64,000 nt of DNA from Paenibacillus sp. IHBB 10380 (GCF_000949425.1 NZ_CP010976.1:310001-374000), one strand, 5' to 3'. Shown: positions 40,947 through 49,205, numbered from the stretch's first letter. The notes: generated by a model not told the origin, from the sequence alone. A program made the numbers and translations.

Positions 40947-41216
40947 ATGGCAATAGAAATTCATGTTCAGGAAACACCGAATCCGAATTCAATCAAGATC
41001 AATACAAATCAGACCATATTTGAAGGTACTGGGAGTACATCATTGAAAAGTGGCGATTCAACAGATCATCCCTTGGCGAGTGCTCTACTCAGTATAGAAG
41101 GTATTGACAATATATTTGGGATTAGAGATTTCGTAACGGTGAGCAAGGATCCGGATGCACAGTGGGACGATATTCTACCCAAAGTAGAAGAGGCTTTTAA
41201 AGTAGTGTATGGCTGA
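40947..41216 (+). CDS. NifU N-terminal domain (Nfu_N-like) scaffold protein
   Basis: An 89-residue protein resembling the Nfu N-terminal domain: ETPNPNSIKI, PLASALLSIEGIDNIFGIRDFVTVSKD and WDDILPKVEEAF are characteristic. These domains occur in iron-sulfur cluster carrier proteins but lack the CxxC cluster motif themselves, which is also absent here. AAGGAG lies upstream of ATG 40947. Its partner and precise role in cluster delivery are unknown. It is monocistronic, with a terminator downstream. Confidence 0.85.
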   Translation: MAIEIHVQETPNPNSIKINTNQTIFEGTGSTSLKSGDSTDHPLASALLSIEGIDNIFGIRDFVTVSKDPDAQWDDILPKVEEAFKVVYG

Positions 41217-41285
41217 TTGATGCACAGATGAGTCAAACTGAAAAGTTTTAGAAGTAGATAGAAAAAAGTTCATTAGAACAATGGT

Positions 41286-41329
41286 GACCCGTTAGATCTA
41301 CGTAAACGTGTAGAAGACGGGTCTTTTCC
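41286..41329 (+). terminator. Terminator after Nfu_N-like gene
   Basis: GACCCGT (41286-41292) pairs with ACGGGTC (41317-41323), with a further inner CTACGT/ACGTGTAG stem, and is followed by TTTT. Confidence 0.75.
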
Positions 41330-41811
41330 AATGCTTATTTAGATATAAATTCAGACTAACCAGATTACAGGGGCTTATCTGTTGTAGCATAGGAAATTTG
41401 ATGTTGGATGACGAACAAATGTACTAGAGATTTGGATGATTTGAAGCTCGCATGAGAGAGGCAGGTTAATCTATTGGATAGACCTTTAGAAATACGGAAT
41501 AGCAATCAATGAGTTTTCAGCGCAGGAAGTGAAGTTTGCCTTCACACATGTAATGCTCCAAATGCATTCGAGTGAGAACAATCGACTCCGTCATCTTTTC
41601 TACAACGGAGAATTGGAAATCAAAGGAGTACCCCGGGCGATGAGGTATTATAGCGTAAGGCGCAAATGAGTAGGGGAGAAGACATCGAATTCAGCAGGTG
41701 TATGCTAATTTACATAAACTCTCAATCAGAATATATTGATGTAACCGCAACTGACATTGCTTATTATCAGCGGTAGAGCCGTATGTGATAGCAACGAAGA
41801 AGAAATAGGAT

Positions 41812-41859
41812 AAAAGACATAACCTGACAGTTGAGCTGTAAAGTTTATCTGTCTTTTTT
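41812..41859 (+). terminator. Terminator-like hairpin
   Basis: AAAAGACA (41812-41819) and TGTCTTTT (41850-41857) flank a second inner stem and lead into a T-run. No intact gene precedes it, so it may be left from a decayed gene. It should insulate the invertible segment from upstream transcription. Confidence 0.65.
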
Positions 41860-42044
41860 GTCTATATCTGCTCTATTTTGTTGAATATGATTGAATATTA
41901 GGAGGATATTGGAATTGGAAGGCGAATATATAACTTTGAAAATAAGAAAAGATGTGCTGAGAATATAATTTGGTCTAATGAGTGTCTCCTATAATGGTGA
42001 ATTTCTAGATCAAAATAACTTCCTTCAAATCAATTCTCTTATGA

Positions 42045-42074
42045 CCTAATAACTATGAATTATTTGGAGGTGTT
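42045..42074 (+). repeat. Left inverted repeat of invertible segment (recombination site)
   Basis: This 30-bp sequence recurs exactly, in inverted orientation, at 45611-45640. Its first 23 bp form a tyrosine-recombinase-like core: arm CCTAATAA (42045-42052), 7-bp spacer CTATGAA and arm TTATTTGG (42060-42067), the arms being 7/8 complementary. The rest contains GGAGGTG, the ribosome-binding site for the ATPase gene that starts 4 nt past the repeat. Confidence 0.9.
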
Positions 42075-42077
42075 TAG

Positions 42078-44534
42078 TTGCTATCGGGACGACAGTTAAC
42101 GGTTTTAAGCAAAATAGAACAGGCTTTTGATAATGACAATACGATTGTTCATTTACATGGGCCAGCCGGGGGTGGGAAAACGACCCTAGTAAAAGAATAT
42201 GTCCAATTTGTAATTTCGAAATTTGAAGATTGGTCGGTTTATTACATAGAGGGCAAGAAAAATCCTGTGGAAGCTTATGCGACTATTACGCTTGCTGAAG
42301 GAATAAATCGGCCAAAACATGAATTATCCGGCTTTAACCTCAATTTTGGGTTTAAAATTGCAGAACTTTTCAATTTAGGTATCGCAGGAGTTTTTCAAAA
42401 AAAACCTGAATTCGATCCCAAGGTGAACTTTGTGATTGGAGAGTTGAGAAAAAAGACAACTTCCAATATTTTAATTGTAGCAGACAGCTTCCAATATTGG
42501 GATACGGCCTCTCAAAGTTTTTTGATGACACTTAAGAATTACCAGAAGAAACTGCTTGGTAATAAAAGCGTGAAAATATTACTGGTCACAGATGATGATA
42601 CAAAACAACTGTCTGAGTATATTGATCTCAAGACACTGTATTTCGAAGGCATGGAATTAACATTCTCTCTTCCGGGAAAATCAGAATTGCGCGAATTACT
42701 TTATTTATTAGGATATAAGGATTTGAAAATAAGTGAAGAAGAATTAGATATCATCATGTCTATTACAGGTGGTCATCTGGAAATTATCAAACTTTTTATT
42801 GAGGGATATTTTTATTCGAAACAGGGGAAACTATCAACCGATTCAAGTTTAATAGATGTCTTGAAAATGCTTGAGTATAGATTGGACAGGTTTGGTGAAA
42901 ATAAAAAAATTCTCTCTAATGTTTTGCAGGCCTCATCTATTATCAGTGGAGATTTTAAAGCGGAGCAAATAAAATATCTTCTCGGAGAAAGCACTGATAT
43001 CGATGCTTTACTTAAAGAATCTTGTGAAGGCACCATACTTAAAGAGAGTAACCACTTCATCTTTTCAAATGTTTTTATTCAACAATTATTCTATGAAAAA
43101 TTAAAAATGAGCGGTAATAACTTCAAATTCAAAATAGAATATGCGAAATATTTAAAGGAACAAGAGCCTGAAAATTATGTGGGTAGAGCCTACTATTTAT
43201 CTTCTGGAGATCATAATAATGAGTTTAGCTTTGAGATTATAGAATTATTTACGTTAGCTTATTGTCGAAATATTGAAAGCTCTACTGAAGATGCCGAATC
43301 TAAAAGGATCGAAATATTGATCAAAGAAAAAGTAGATAGTTGTATGCATATTCATGGAGTAAGGACACAATATAATAATTTTTTACATTTGAAAAATGCG
43401 TATGGGTTATATTTTCAAGAGAAATATGACGAAGCTAACAAAGAGTTAGATCAAGCGTCCTTAACTGGACCGATGCTTTTGATGTCAGAAATAAAACGGA
43501 TGCGACTAGTGATTGCTTTAATGCTAAATATGAATACTAAGAATGTCAGACGCTTAGCCGGAGAACTTCACGACATTTTGCTTGAACTAAAGTGGCATGA
43601 AAAAGAACAATGGTGTAAGATCGCATTCACATTGTTTTCAACTTATTCCAACAAACTTGATGATTTTCATCAGAGTGAAAACATTGTTAACGAGTTACTT
43701 GCCTTCATTAATATGAATTATAAAAATAAACTATTTGAATATATGAGCAAGATCATTTCCCGTAAAGCTAGTGTTTTTAAAAACGCAGCAGTATCCAGAC
43801 ATTATACGGCTGATAGTGTTGTCTTTTTTGAAGACAGAAAGGATTATTTACAGTATTACTTGGCGCTCTGCAATCATTCTGGAAATTTGCTTGTAGTTGG
43901 AGAGTATGATAATTCGATATCCGGATTGCAGAAGTGTCTAGAGTTAGTAGCAGAACATCCCATTCTTCAATTTCCATCTCAAGATAAGGTTTTTAACAAT
44001 TTGATTCTTGCAACTTTCTTGAAAAAATATAGGGAAACACAAGTTTTTGATGAGAAATCGATATCGTATGCGATAGCTGAATTCGAAAAAGAAATTTCTG
44101 ATGTTTCCTGTGAGAGTAATGCTATCCTCTACATAAACTTGATCAATCTATATGTCATAAAAGGAGATTATGACTCAAGTCACGATATGCTTGACAATCA
44201 TTTAAATAAAATTTTAAAGGGTAATGAAGATAGCTTCTATCGTTATCATATTTCAAACATAAATCTATCAATGAGTATTCTGCAGCAGTCGTGGAAAGAA
44301 GCTGCGAAATACCTAAACCAAATAGAAGATAATTTCCCAAACTTTCACAAAAAAAATGAAGATTTAATTCAAAAGCGTAATTATGCTTTAAGTTTATTAG
44401 TTAATAATAAAATTTGTATGAGACCTGATCAACTGGATAAATGGGTCTATGAACACTCCAATCCTCTGGATGATGCTGGAGGTTTCTACTGTCGTCTATT
44501 TTTATTTTCGGATTTGCAATTTACATCTATTTAA
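42078..44534 (+). CDS. P-loop ATPase with TPR-like C-terminal region (STAND-like)
   Basis: An 818-residue protein starting at TTG 42078, 5 nt after GGAGGTG in the left repeat. It has an N-terminal Walker A HGPAGGGKTT (about 27-36), a probable Walker B ILIVADSF (near 134) and a sensor-like KILLVTDDD. The rest is long and alpha-helical, with pairs of amphipathic helices (YGLYFQEKYDEANKELDQA, YINLINLYVIKGDYDSSHDM) like TPR or other helical repeats. This plan matches STAND-type signalling ATPases, which occur in regulators and in anti-phage defence; no effector domain is recognisable. It has no obvious promoter in the present orientation and lies convergent to the ATP-grasp gene, whose transcription may run antisense into it. 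Function unknown. Confidence 0.8.
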   Translation: MLSGRQLTVLSKIEQAFDNDNTIVHLHGPAGGGKTTLVKEYVQFVISKFEDWSVYYIEGKKNPVEAYATITLAEGINRPKHELSGFNLNFGFKIAELFNLGIAGVFQKKPEFDPKVNFVIGELRKKTTSNILIVADSFQYWDTASQSFLMTLKNYQKKLLGNKSVKILLVTDDDTKQLSEYIDLKTLYFEGMELTFSLPGKSELRELLYLLGYKDLKISEEELDIIMSITGGHLEIIKLFIEGYFYSKQGKLSTDSSLIDVLKMLEYRLDRFGENKKILSNVLQASSIISGDFKAEQIKYLLGESTDIDALLKESCEGTILKESNHFIFSNVFIQQLFYEKLKMSGNNFKFKIEYAKYLKEQEPENYVGRAYYLSSGDHNNEFSFEIIELFTLAYCRNIESSTEDAESKRIEILIKEKVDSCMHIHGVRTQYNNFLHLKNAYGLYFQEKYDEANKELDQASLTGPMLLMSEIKRMRLVIALMLNMNTKNVRRLAGELHDILLELKWHEKEQWCKIAFTLFSTYSNKLDDFHQSENIVNELLAFINMNYKNKLFEYMSKIISRKASVFKNAAVSRHYTADSVVFFEDRKDYLQYYLALCNHSGNLLVVGEYDNSISGLQKCLELVAEHPILQFPSQDKVFNNLILATFLKKYRETQVFDEKSISYAIAEFEKEISDVSCESNAILYINLINLYVIKGDYDSSHDMLDNHLNKILKGNEDSFYRYHISNINLSMSILQQSWKEAAKYLNQIEDNFPNFHKKNEDLIQKRNYALSLLVNNKICMRPDQLDKWVYEHSNPLDDAGGFYCRLFLFSDLQFTSI

Positions 44535-45606
44535 ACTCGGAATGTTTATATACTAGACTAATAATTGTGGAATATATGTCTTCATAGGCGAGTTGAAGTC
44601 TGCTGAATGAATATGCAAATGAACTATGGCTTGTCGTATATGGTGAGGTTGCGATGTCTATTAAATAGGGAATCCCATTATAGTCAATTCTGAAATCTAT
44701 TCTGCCGTAGTTAGTCAGATTGGTCAATTGGGCCACTTGAATTGCAATATTTTTAACATGCTTAGTTGTACTGACCCGTAGCTCATCAGATAATGAATAA
44801 AACTCGTATTGGTCATGGAAAGAATGTTCGTATGTCAGGATATCGGATTTTAATTTGTTGTTTCCATCTATTGAGATGCCTACCGGTTCCATGGCATGGA
44901 TATCATCATCAGATACAAACAAGGGAACCTCACATTCGTAACCCTCAATAAATTGTTGTAATAGAATAGGTCTATTTGTTGGTGAATAAAGACCCTCAAG
45001 TATTAATAGCGTGTTCTCATCAAAAATAAAAATTGAATTCATATCAAGACCAATACTCGCTGATTCATGCATGGGTTTAATGACTACTTTTGTCCCAAAA
45101 GTTGGTTTTTCTTGATTAATCCATCTATTATTTCCCGAAAATACCCAAGTTTTTGGTGTGTTGATCTTATGTGCTTCCAGATATTTTGTATACATGTATT
45201 TGGCCCGACAGAAAGAGGTGATTAAAGCATTAGATCCTGTATAGGGAATCGCCATCAAATCACAAAAGGATGGAATCAAAGACTTTTTTCCTACATGCTT
45301 TCCATTTCGTGATAGATTATAGACCAATTTGTTGTTTTTATAGTAAGATTCTTCAAGTATTTTTGCTATGAAATTAATTTCATTAAAAAAGGAATTGACA
45401 TAGAAACCTGCTGCCTGGATACCATTATATATCTCCGAGTATTCCTGATCCGAGAAAAATTCGTTATAATCGGAGAATTCCATTTTTTGACCATTGATCA
45501 TTCTCGTTTGTGAGCGAGAATTGGTTAACAGAGCAATTTGATATTTATTTTGTATTTCGGGAACTTGCAGCTTTAATTGTTCAACAAGAATTCTGATATC
45601 ATCCAT
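44527..45606 (-). CDS. D-Ala-D-Ala-ligase-like ATP-grasp protein
   Basis: A 359-residue protein resembling D-alanine-D-alanine ligases over its whole length: LVYNLSRNGKHVGKKSLIPSF, IPYTGSNALI, the ATP-binding lysine segment VVIKPMHESASIGL, FIEGYECEVPLF, and YGRIDFRIDYNGIPYLIDIATSP. In Ddl enzymes the last segment reads E-I-N-T; here it is D-I-A-T, so one metal-ligand Glu is Asp and the Asn is Ala. That suggests altered chemistry or another substrate. I choose ATG 45606, 6 nt after GGAGGTG in the right repeat; an in-frame ATG at 45630 lies inside the repeat. It follows the recombinase gene on the same strand, 29 bp beyond its stop codon, and is probably co-transcribed. The last codons overlap the ATPase gene by 8 bp. 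Confidence 0.82.
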   Translation of the reverse strand: MDDIRILVEQLKLQVPEIQNKYQIALLTNSRSQTRMINGQKMEFSDYNEFFSDQEYSEIYNGIQAAGFYVNSFFNEINFIAKILEESYYKNNKLVYNLSRNGKHVGKKSLIPSFCDLMAIPYTGSNALITSFCRAKYMYTKYLEAHKINTPKTWVFSGNNRWINQEKPTFGTKVVIKPMHESASIGLDMNSIFIFDENTLLILEGLYSPTNRPILLQQFIEGYECEVPLFVSDDDIHAMEPVGISIDGNNKLKSDILTYEHSFHDQYEFYSLSDELRVSTTKHVKNIAIQVAQLTNLTNYGRIDFRIDYNGIPYLIDIATSPYTTSHSSFAYSFSRLQLAYEDIYSTIISLVYKHSEFK

Positions 45607-45610
45607 AAAT

Positions 45611-45640
45611 AACACCTCCAAATAATTCATAGTTATTAGG
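45611..45640 (-). repeat. Right inverted repeat of invertible segment (recombination site)
   Basis: This is the exact reverse complement of 42045-42074. The recombinase TAA stop (45638-45636) and the ATP-grasp ribosome-binding site both lie within it, so exchange at this site restores the recombinase end and supplies a ribosome-binding site to whichever gene comes next. Outside the 30 bp the two sites differ at the first base on both sides. Confidence 0.9.
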
Positions 45641-46577
45641 AGGTCTCCAGCCGGTTACGGGGATTAAATTGGGAAAGGACATCTCGTTTTCTTTTTACGG
45701 AAACTTCTGTGTAGATTTCTGTAGTACTTACGCTGGAATGACCCAATATTTCCTGGACGGAGCGAAGATCGGCCCCGTTCTCAAGAAGCTGTGTTGCAAA
45801 AGAATGACGCAAATAGTGGGGAGTGGCCTTTTCATTAATATTAGCGAGTTTCCTGTATTTGGTAAAAATATCTTCAATCCCATATATGGATAAGGCTTGG
45901 CCATACTTGTTCAGAAATAAAGTATCGATCTTTGGCTCAAAAAGCTCTCTAACCTCGATCCAGTTATTAAGTTTATTGACAACCTCAGTGCTGGATAAAT
46001 ATAGTAACCTCTCTTTACGCCCCTTTCCAAAAATAACAACAACTTTGTTCTTTAGATCGATATCCTGTAGATGAATTTGTGCGAGCTCTCCAATTCGTAT
46101 TCCAGTTGAGAATAATAAATCAATGATGGCATCGTTCCGAATCGATAAGCGAGTGTGAAATGGAGTGGTCAGTTTGTTCCGATCCATTTGAGGCGAATGA
46201 AGCAATCGCTCTATTTCTTCTATTGTCAGTGTTTTTGGAATTCTCTTTGTTGTTTTAAATTTCTTTCCGAAATTATGAAGAGGGGATTGCTCAATCCAAT
46301 TCTTTTGAACCAAAAATAAAAAAAAGGCCTTGATTGATATGTATTTTCTTTTAATTGTAGAATCTTTAAGTGGGCTGGAACCATTGAAGCTATGGAAATA
46401 GTGGTGAAGGCTGTCACTGGTTATAGTTTCAATATTGTTCTCTGTTAGCCAGTTGTGAAGCCTGCTCAAGTCAGAGAGATAAGCTTTAATAGATTTGGAG
46501 GACAAGTTTTTCTCAATAATTAAAAAAGAAACATATTTCTCAAGATACTCATGTAGTTGCGAAGCGGGAAATGCCAA
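45636..46577 (-). CDS. Tyrosine recombinase (XerC/D-like), putative inverter
   Basis: A 313-residue integrase with an N-terminal SAM-like DNA-binding domain (residues about 8-95) and a complete catalytic set: R161 (GIRIGEL), K185/K188 (FGKGRKE), H254 and R257 (HYLRHSF), H280 (LGHSS) and Y289 (TEIYTEV). It starts at TTG 46577 behind GGAGGA. It is not a chromosomal xerC/xerD by context; it abuts the right inverted repeat of the ATPase/ATP-grasp segment and its stop codon lies in it. That position makes it the likely enzyme acting on the repeats. The alternative is an integrase left from an unrelated mobile element. Confidence 0.92.
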   Translation of the reverse strand: MAFPASQLHEYLEKYVSFLIIEKNLSSKSIKAYLSDLSRLHNWLTENNIETITSDSLHHYFHSFNGSSPLKDSTIKRKYISIKAFFLFLVQKNWIEQSPLHNFGKKFKTTKRIPKTLTIEEIERLLHSPQMDRNKLTTPFHTRLSIRNDAIIDLLFSTGIRIGELAQIHLQDIDLKNKVVVIFGKGRKERLLYLSSTEVVNKLNNWIEVRELFEPKIDTLFLNKYGQALSIYGIEDIFTKYRKLANINEKATPHYLRHSFATQLLENGADLRSVQEILGHSSVSTTEIYTEVSVKRKRDVLSQFNPRNRLETS

Positions 46578-46624
46578 TGATATTCCTCCTGAAGTATAAA
46601 TTTATTTTTGGAACAGTTGTTAAA

Positions 46625-46655
46625 ATTATATCAGGGTTTATCGAAAGAATGTAAA
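46625..46655 (-). promoter_or_regulatory. Extended -10 promoter of recombinase operon
   Basis: On the minus strand TGATATAAT gives an extended -10 (TGn immediately before TATAAT) with TTTACA 19 bp upstream. It lies about 50 bp before the TTG start and would drive recombinase plus whichever gene lies past the right repeat. Confidence 0.6.
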
Positions 46656-46789
46656 ATCATCAATCTATTTAAGATGAAAAAACATGGGGTAGCTTTTAAT
46701 GTTATTTAGAGAGGGAAATTGGACAGATATCTATAAATGTTCATAATTTAATGATGGACACTATCATGATCACCTGTTAAAATAGTAAC

Positions 46790-46804
46790 TGATAATGATT
46801 ATCA
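46790..46804 (+). promoter_or_regulatory. Fur box
   Basis: TGATAATGATTATCA is a perfect 7-1-7 Fur operator upstream of the siderophore-type ABC ATPase gene, predicting repression when iron is sufficient. Confidence 0.9.
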
Positions 46805-46890
46805 ATATCTCATAATTACATAAGAGTGAAATAAGTGCTCTAAGCCATAATGATTGTTAGCTGCTTAATAACCGAGAGGAAGTGAACAGT

Positions 46891-47670
46891 GTGATTGTAA
46901 CAGAAGCCTTAGACATAGCTTATGACCAACATTTGATTGTGAATCAACTGCATTTAGACATTCCTACTGGAAAAATTACGGCTCTAGTAGGTGCGAACGG
47001 TTCGGGTAAGTCCACGATACTTAAAACGATTGCTAGACTGATGAAGCCTAAGAGCGGTGTTGTGTATTTGGATGGTAGATCTATTCACGAGCAAAAAACA
47101 CAAGATGTAGCTAAACAATTAGCTATTCTTCCCCAGAATCCAACGGCACCAGAAGGGCTTACTGTTCAAGAGTTGGTTCAGTACGGACGTTTTCCACATC
47201 GGAAAGGAATGGGTTCTTCTCTAAGTACGAAGGATAGAGAAGTTATTGCTTGGGCCATTGAAATGACTGGAGTGAGTGAGTTCTCTGATCGACCTGTAGA
47301 TCAATTATCGGGTGGGCAGCGTCAGCGTGCGTGGATTGCAATGGCGCTTGCACAAGAAACGAATATTTTATTCCTAGATGAACCTACGACTTTCTTAGAT
47401 ATGGCACATCAGCTTGAAGTATTGAGTTTACTACAAAAACTGAACGAAGAGCAGAAGAGAACAATTGTGATGGTTGTTCATGACCTGAACCATGCAAGCC
47501 GGTATGCTCAGCATATTGTTGCTATTAAGAAAGGGACTGTTATTAAGACGGGAACTCCGCTTGAGGTCATGAGACCAGAAGTTCTGGAAGATGTCTATGG
47601 TGTCAAAAGTGATATCATTTATGATCCACGAACAGGTCAGCCATTGTGCTTACCTTATGGGTTAATCTAA
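46891..47670 (+). CDS. Iron-siderophore ABC transporter ATP-binding protein (FecE/FhuC type)
   Basis: A 259-residue ATPase with Walker [12 protein letters not shown]-loop [25 protein letters not shown], signature [17 protein letters not shown], Walker [13 protein letters not shown] and switch His in VVHDLNHA. The YGRFPH segment and the [10 protein letters not shown] region are hallmarks of ferric-siderophore/B12 importers. GTG 46891 is preferred because the GAGAGGA site is too close to GTG 46882. No permease or binding-protein gene is adjacent, so it probably serves importers encoded elsewhere, like YusV. A Fur box precedes it. It has a broken second copy at 50092-50528. Confidence 0.92.
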   Translation: MIVTEALDIAYDQHLIVNQLHLDIPTGKITALVGANGSGKSTILKTIARLMKPKSGVVYLDGRSIHEQKTQDVAKQLAILPQNPTAPEGLTVQELVQYGRFPHRKGMGSSLSTKDREVIAWAIEMTGVSEFSDRPVDQLSGGQRQRAWIAMALAQETNILFLDEPTTFLDMAHQLEVLSLLQKLNEEQKRTIVMVVHDLNHASRYAQHIVAIKKGTVIKTGTPLEVMRPEVLEDVYGVKSDIIYDPRTGQPLCLPYGLI

Positions 47671-47846
47671 TTTTAGATGAAATAAGAAATGACAGGAAAT
47701 ACCCTAGATTAAGCTATTAAAGATGGTTACTGTATGCGTCAGGAGCTATCTTTTTTATCGTTTATCGGTAAATGATCGTGCAAACAGAACAAAAAACCAG
47801 TCAAATACTGGTCAAGACCCCATTTAGTAGACAATTGAAAAAACAC

Positions 47847-48735
47847 CTAAGCAGTAAACTGGTGTCGGTACTGAACCGGCGTCAGTTTTTTTAATTTTCG
47901 CTGCGGACGGCTTTCGTTATAAAACTGGATAAATCGTTCAATTCTTCTTTGTGCCTCATCCACATTTCGGATATTATAAGGATAGAGTCCTTCCGTTTTG
48001 AGATGCGAGAAGAAACTCTCCATTGAGGCATTGTCATAACAATTGCCTCGACGAGACATGCTGATTTGGGCGCCAACCTTTGGCAGCATGTCGTGGTAAT
48101 CGTAGGACGTGTACTGGAATCCCTGGTCGCTATGCACGACTAATCCAGACACGTCCTTTATCTTTTTAAAGGCTTTCGAAAAGGTCTGTAGAACGAGCTG
48201 GTTATCGTTGCGCTTGCTCATTTGGTAGGCTACAATCTCGTTATTGAATAGGTCTTTAATCGCTGAGAGATACAGCCAAGTATCTCCTACACGGTACTGG
48301 GTCACATCGGTTACCCACTTTTGATTGGGATGTTCTGCATGGAAATCGCGCTTCAATACATTTTGAGAGACCCGCCCACCTACCTACCGAAGAGATATAA
48401 TTGCAACGATGTTTACGACGAATCTGCGAACGAATCCCAATAATCTGCATAAGCCTGTATACCTTCTTATGATTCATCCATACACCGTGATCTTGCAGTA
48501 AAAATAGTTGGATTTGCCGGTAACCATAAATTCTGTCATAGCGCTTGTAGACTTGTCTAATCAATACTTTGTCCTCTGCATTCTGATCTTGGACCTGGCG
48601 TTTAGCATATGCGTAATATCCACTTCTGGAGACGCTAAACAACTTACAGAGTCCAGTAATACTGTACTGCTCTGCTGCTTCCCTTATGATGTTGTATTTC
48701 TGAGTGATTCCTCCTGTTTCCAGATTTCCAAACAC
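47847..48735 (-). pseudogene. IS3-family transposase OrfB (DDE), frameshifted
   Basis: The N-terminal part (48256-48735) contains the HTH_21-like region SVSRSGYYAYAKR and RIYGYRQIQLFL. The C-terminal integrase core (47847-48356) contains WVTDVTQYRVGDTWLYLSAI, VVHSDQGFQYTS and SRRGNCYDNASMESFFSHLKTE, giving the DDE triad. The two parts lie in different frames; a GGTA-type repeat near 48380 is the likely cause. The protein cannot be made whole, so the element should not transpose by itself. Confidence 0.85.
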
Positions 48736-49000
48736 TTTTTAGCATCTCGTTCTCCCGTTTCAGCTGATGAACATATCGATCCTGATCTATATATTCCTTA
48801 CGACGTCCCCGCTGATCCAGCAGACCGAACTCTCCTTGCTCCCGATATTTCCTCATCCAACATTTAACCCGGTCTTTATCCTGAATCTCCAGATGTTCCG
48901 TAATCTTTCGGTACGTCCACTTTTCCTCTGTATGCAAGCGAACTGCCTCTAATTTTGTCTCTTCTGAATACGTTTTTAACTTTTGCCCTTTGATTGCCAT
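48644..49000 (-). pseudogene. IS3-family transposase OrfA
   Basis: A helix-turn-helix and leucine-zipper protein beginning MAIKGQKLKTYSEETKLEAV; ATG 49000 is the family-like start. IS3 elements make OrfAB by -1 slippage on A6G. Here the run before OrfB has five A residues instead of six (CTAAAAAGTG), so OrfA and OrfB are no longer in the -1 relationship and OrfA runs on into unrelated sequence (SVWKSGNRR...). Confidence 0.75.
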
Positions 49001-49205
49001 AAAAATACACCCCTTAAATTTCATCGGCATACCCAGGGGGTTTTTCCAATGTCTATTTTAAGGGGTGCACTTCACCTACGCTAGCTGTAGAGAAGGGGTC
49101 TTTTTTTATTATTTGTTTTACTTCTAGAATTTTGAGTTGTTTTTGAGAGGAGTACCGCAAGATGTCCTCCACTCATTTTTGTATTAACTTGGTTAAAACA
49201 AAAAT

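Larger units (their letters stand above)
41217..42044. other. Long intergenic region left of invertible segment
   Basis: About 830 bp with no convincing gene. It holds two terminator-like hairpins, a frame open from about 41494 to 41670 whose first ATG is 41557 (...HVMLQMHSSENNRLRHLF...) and which may be a gene remnant, and an 18-codon frame at 41915-41968 behind AGGAGG. A TATAAT at about 41990 lacks a good -35, so a rightward promoter into the invertible segment is uncertain. Confidence 0.6.
42045..45640. mobile_element. Putative invertible two-gene switch (inverton)
   Basis: A 3.6-kb segment bounded by perfect 30-bp inverted repeats contains two complete convergent genes whose stops overlap. 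Each gene takes its ribosome-binding site from its own repeat copy. A tyrosine recombinase gene abuts the right end and has its stop codon inside that repeat, followed by the rightmost gene on the same strand. Inversion would place the other gene behind the recombinase without changing any protein. The structure is seen in sequence; inversion itself is inferred. Confidence 0.75.
46578..46890. other. Divergent intergenic region, recombinase and siderophore ABC ATPase
   Basis: About 310 bp that hold the recombinase promoter on the minus strand and the Fur box with leader of the ABC ATPase gene on the plus strand. Duplicated sequence shared with about 49940-50220 begins near 46738. Confidence 0.7.
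47809..49074 (-). mobile_element. IS3-family (IS150 group) element, degenerate
   Basis: About 1266 bp on the minus strand with two overlapping transposase frames. The ends are imperfect inverted repeats: the 5' end reads TGAAGTGCACCCC and the 3' end reads TGGTCAAGACCCC, both continuing into AGACA-containing sequence. It interrupts the terminator stem that follows the siderophore ATPase gene (compare the intact copy at 50655-50703). No target duplication is visible, and the other half of that terminator is not found on the far side, implying rearrangement after insertion. Confidence 0.85.

Noticed and set aside
41217..42044. Possible attachment site or replication origin in the long intergenic region
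   Set aside because: No repeat with the other flank of the region beyond the 30-bp sites, no iterons and no DnaA-box cluster could be seen.
45606..45630. ATG 45630 as start of the ATP-grasp gene
   Set aside because: It lies inside the inverted repeat without a ribosome-binding site, and after inversion would give only a 14-codon peptide ahead of the ATPase. ATG 45606 fits GGAGGTG.
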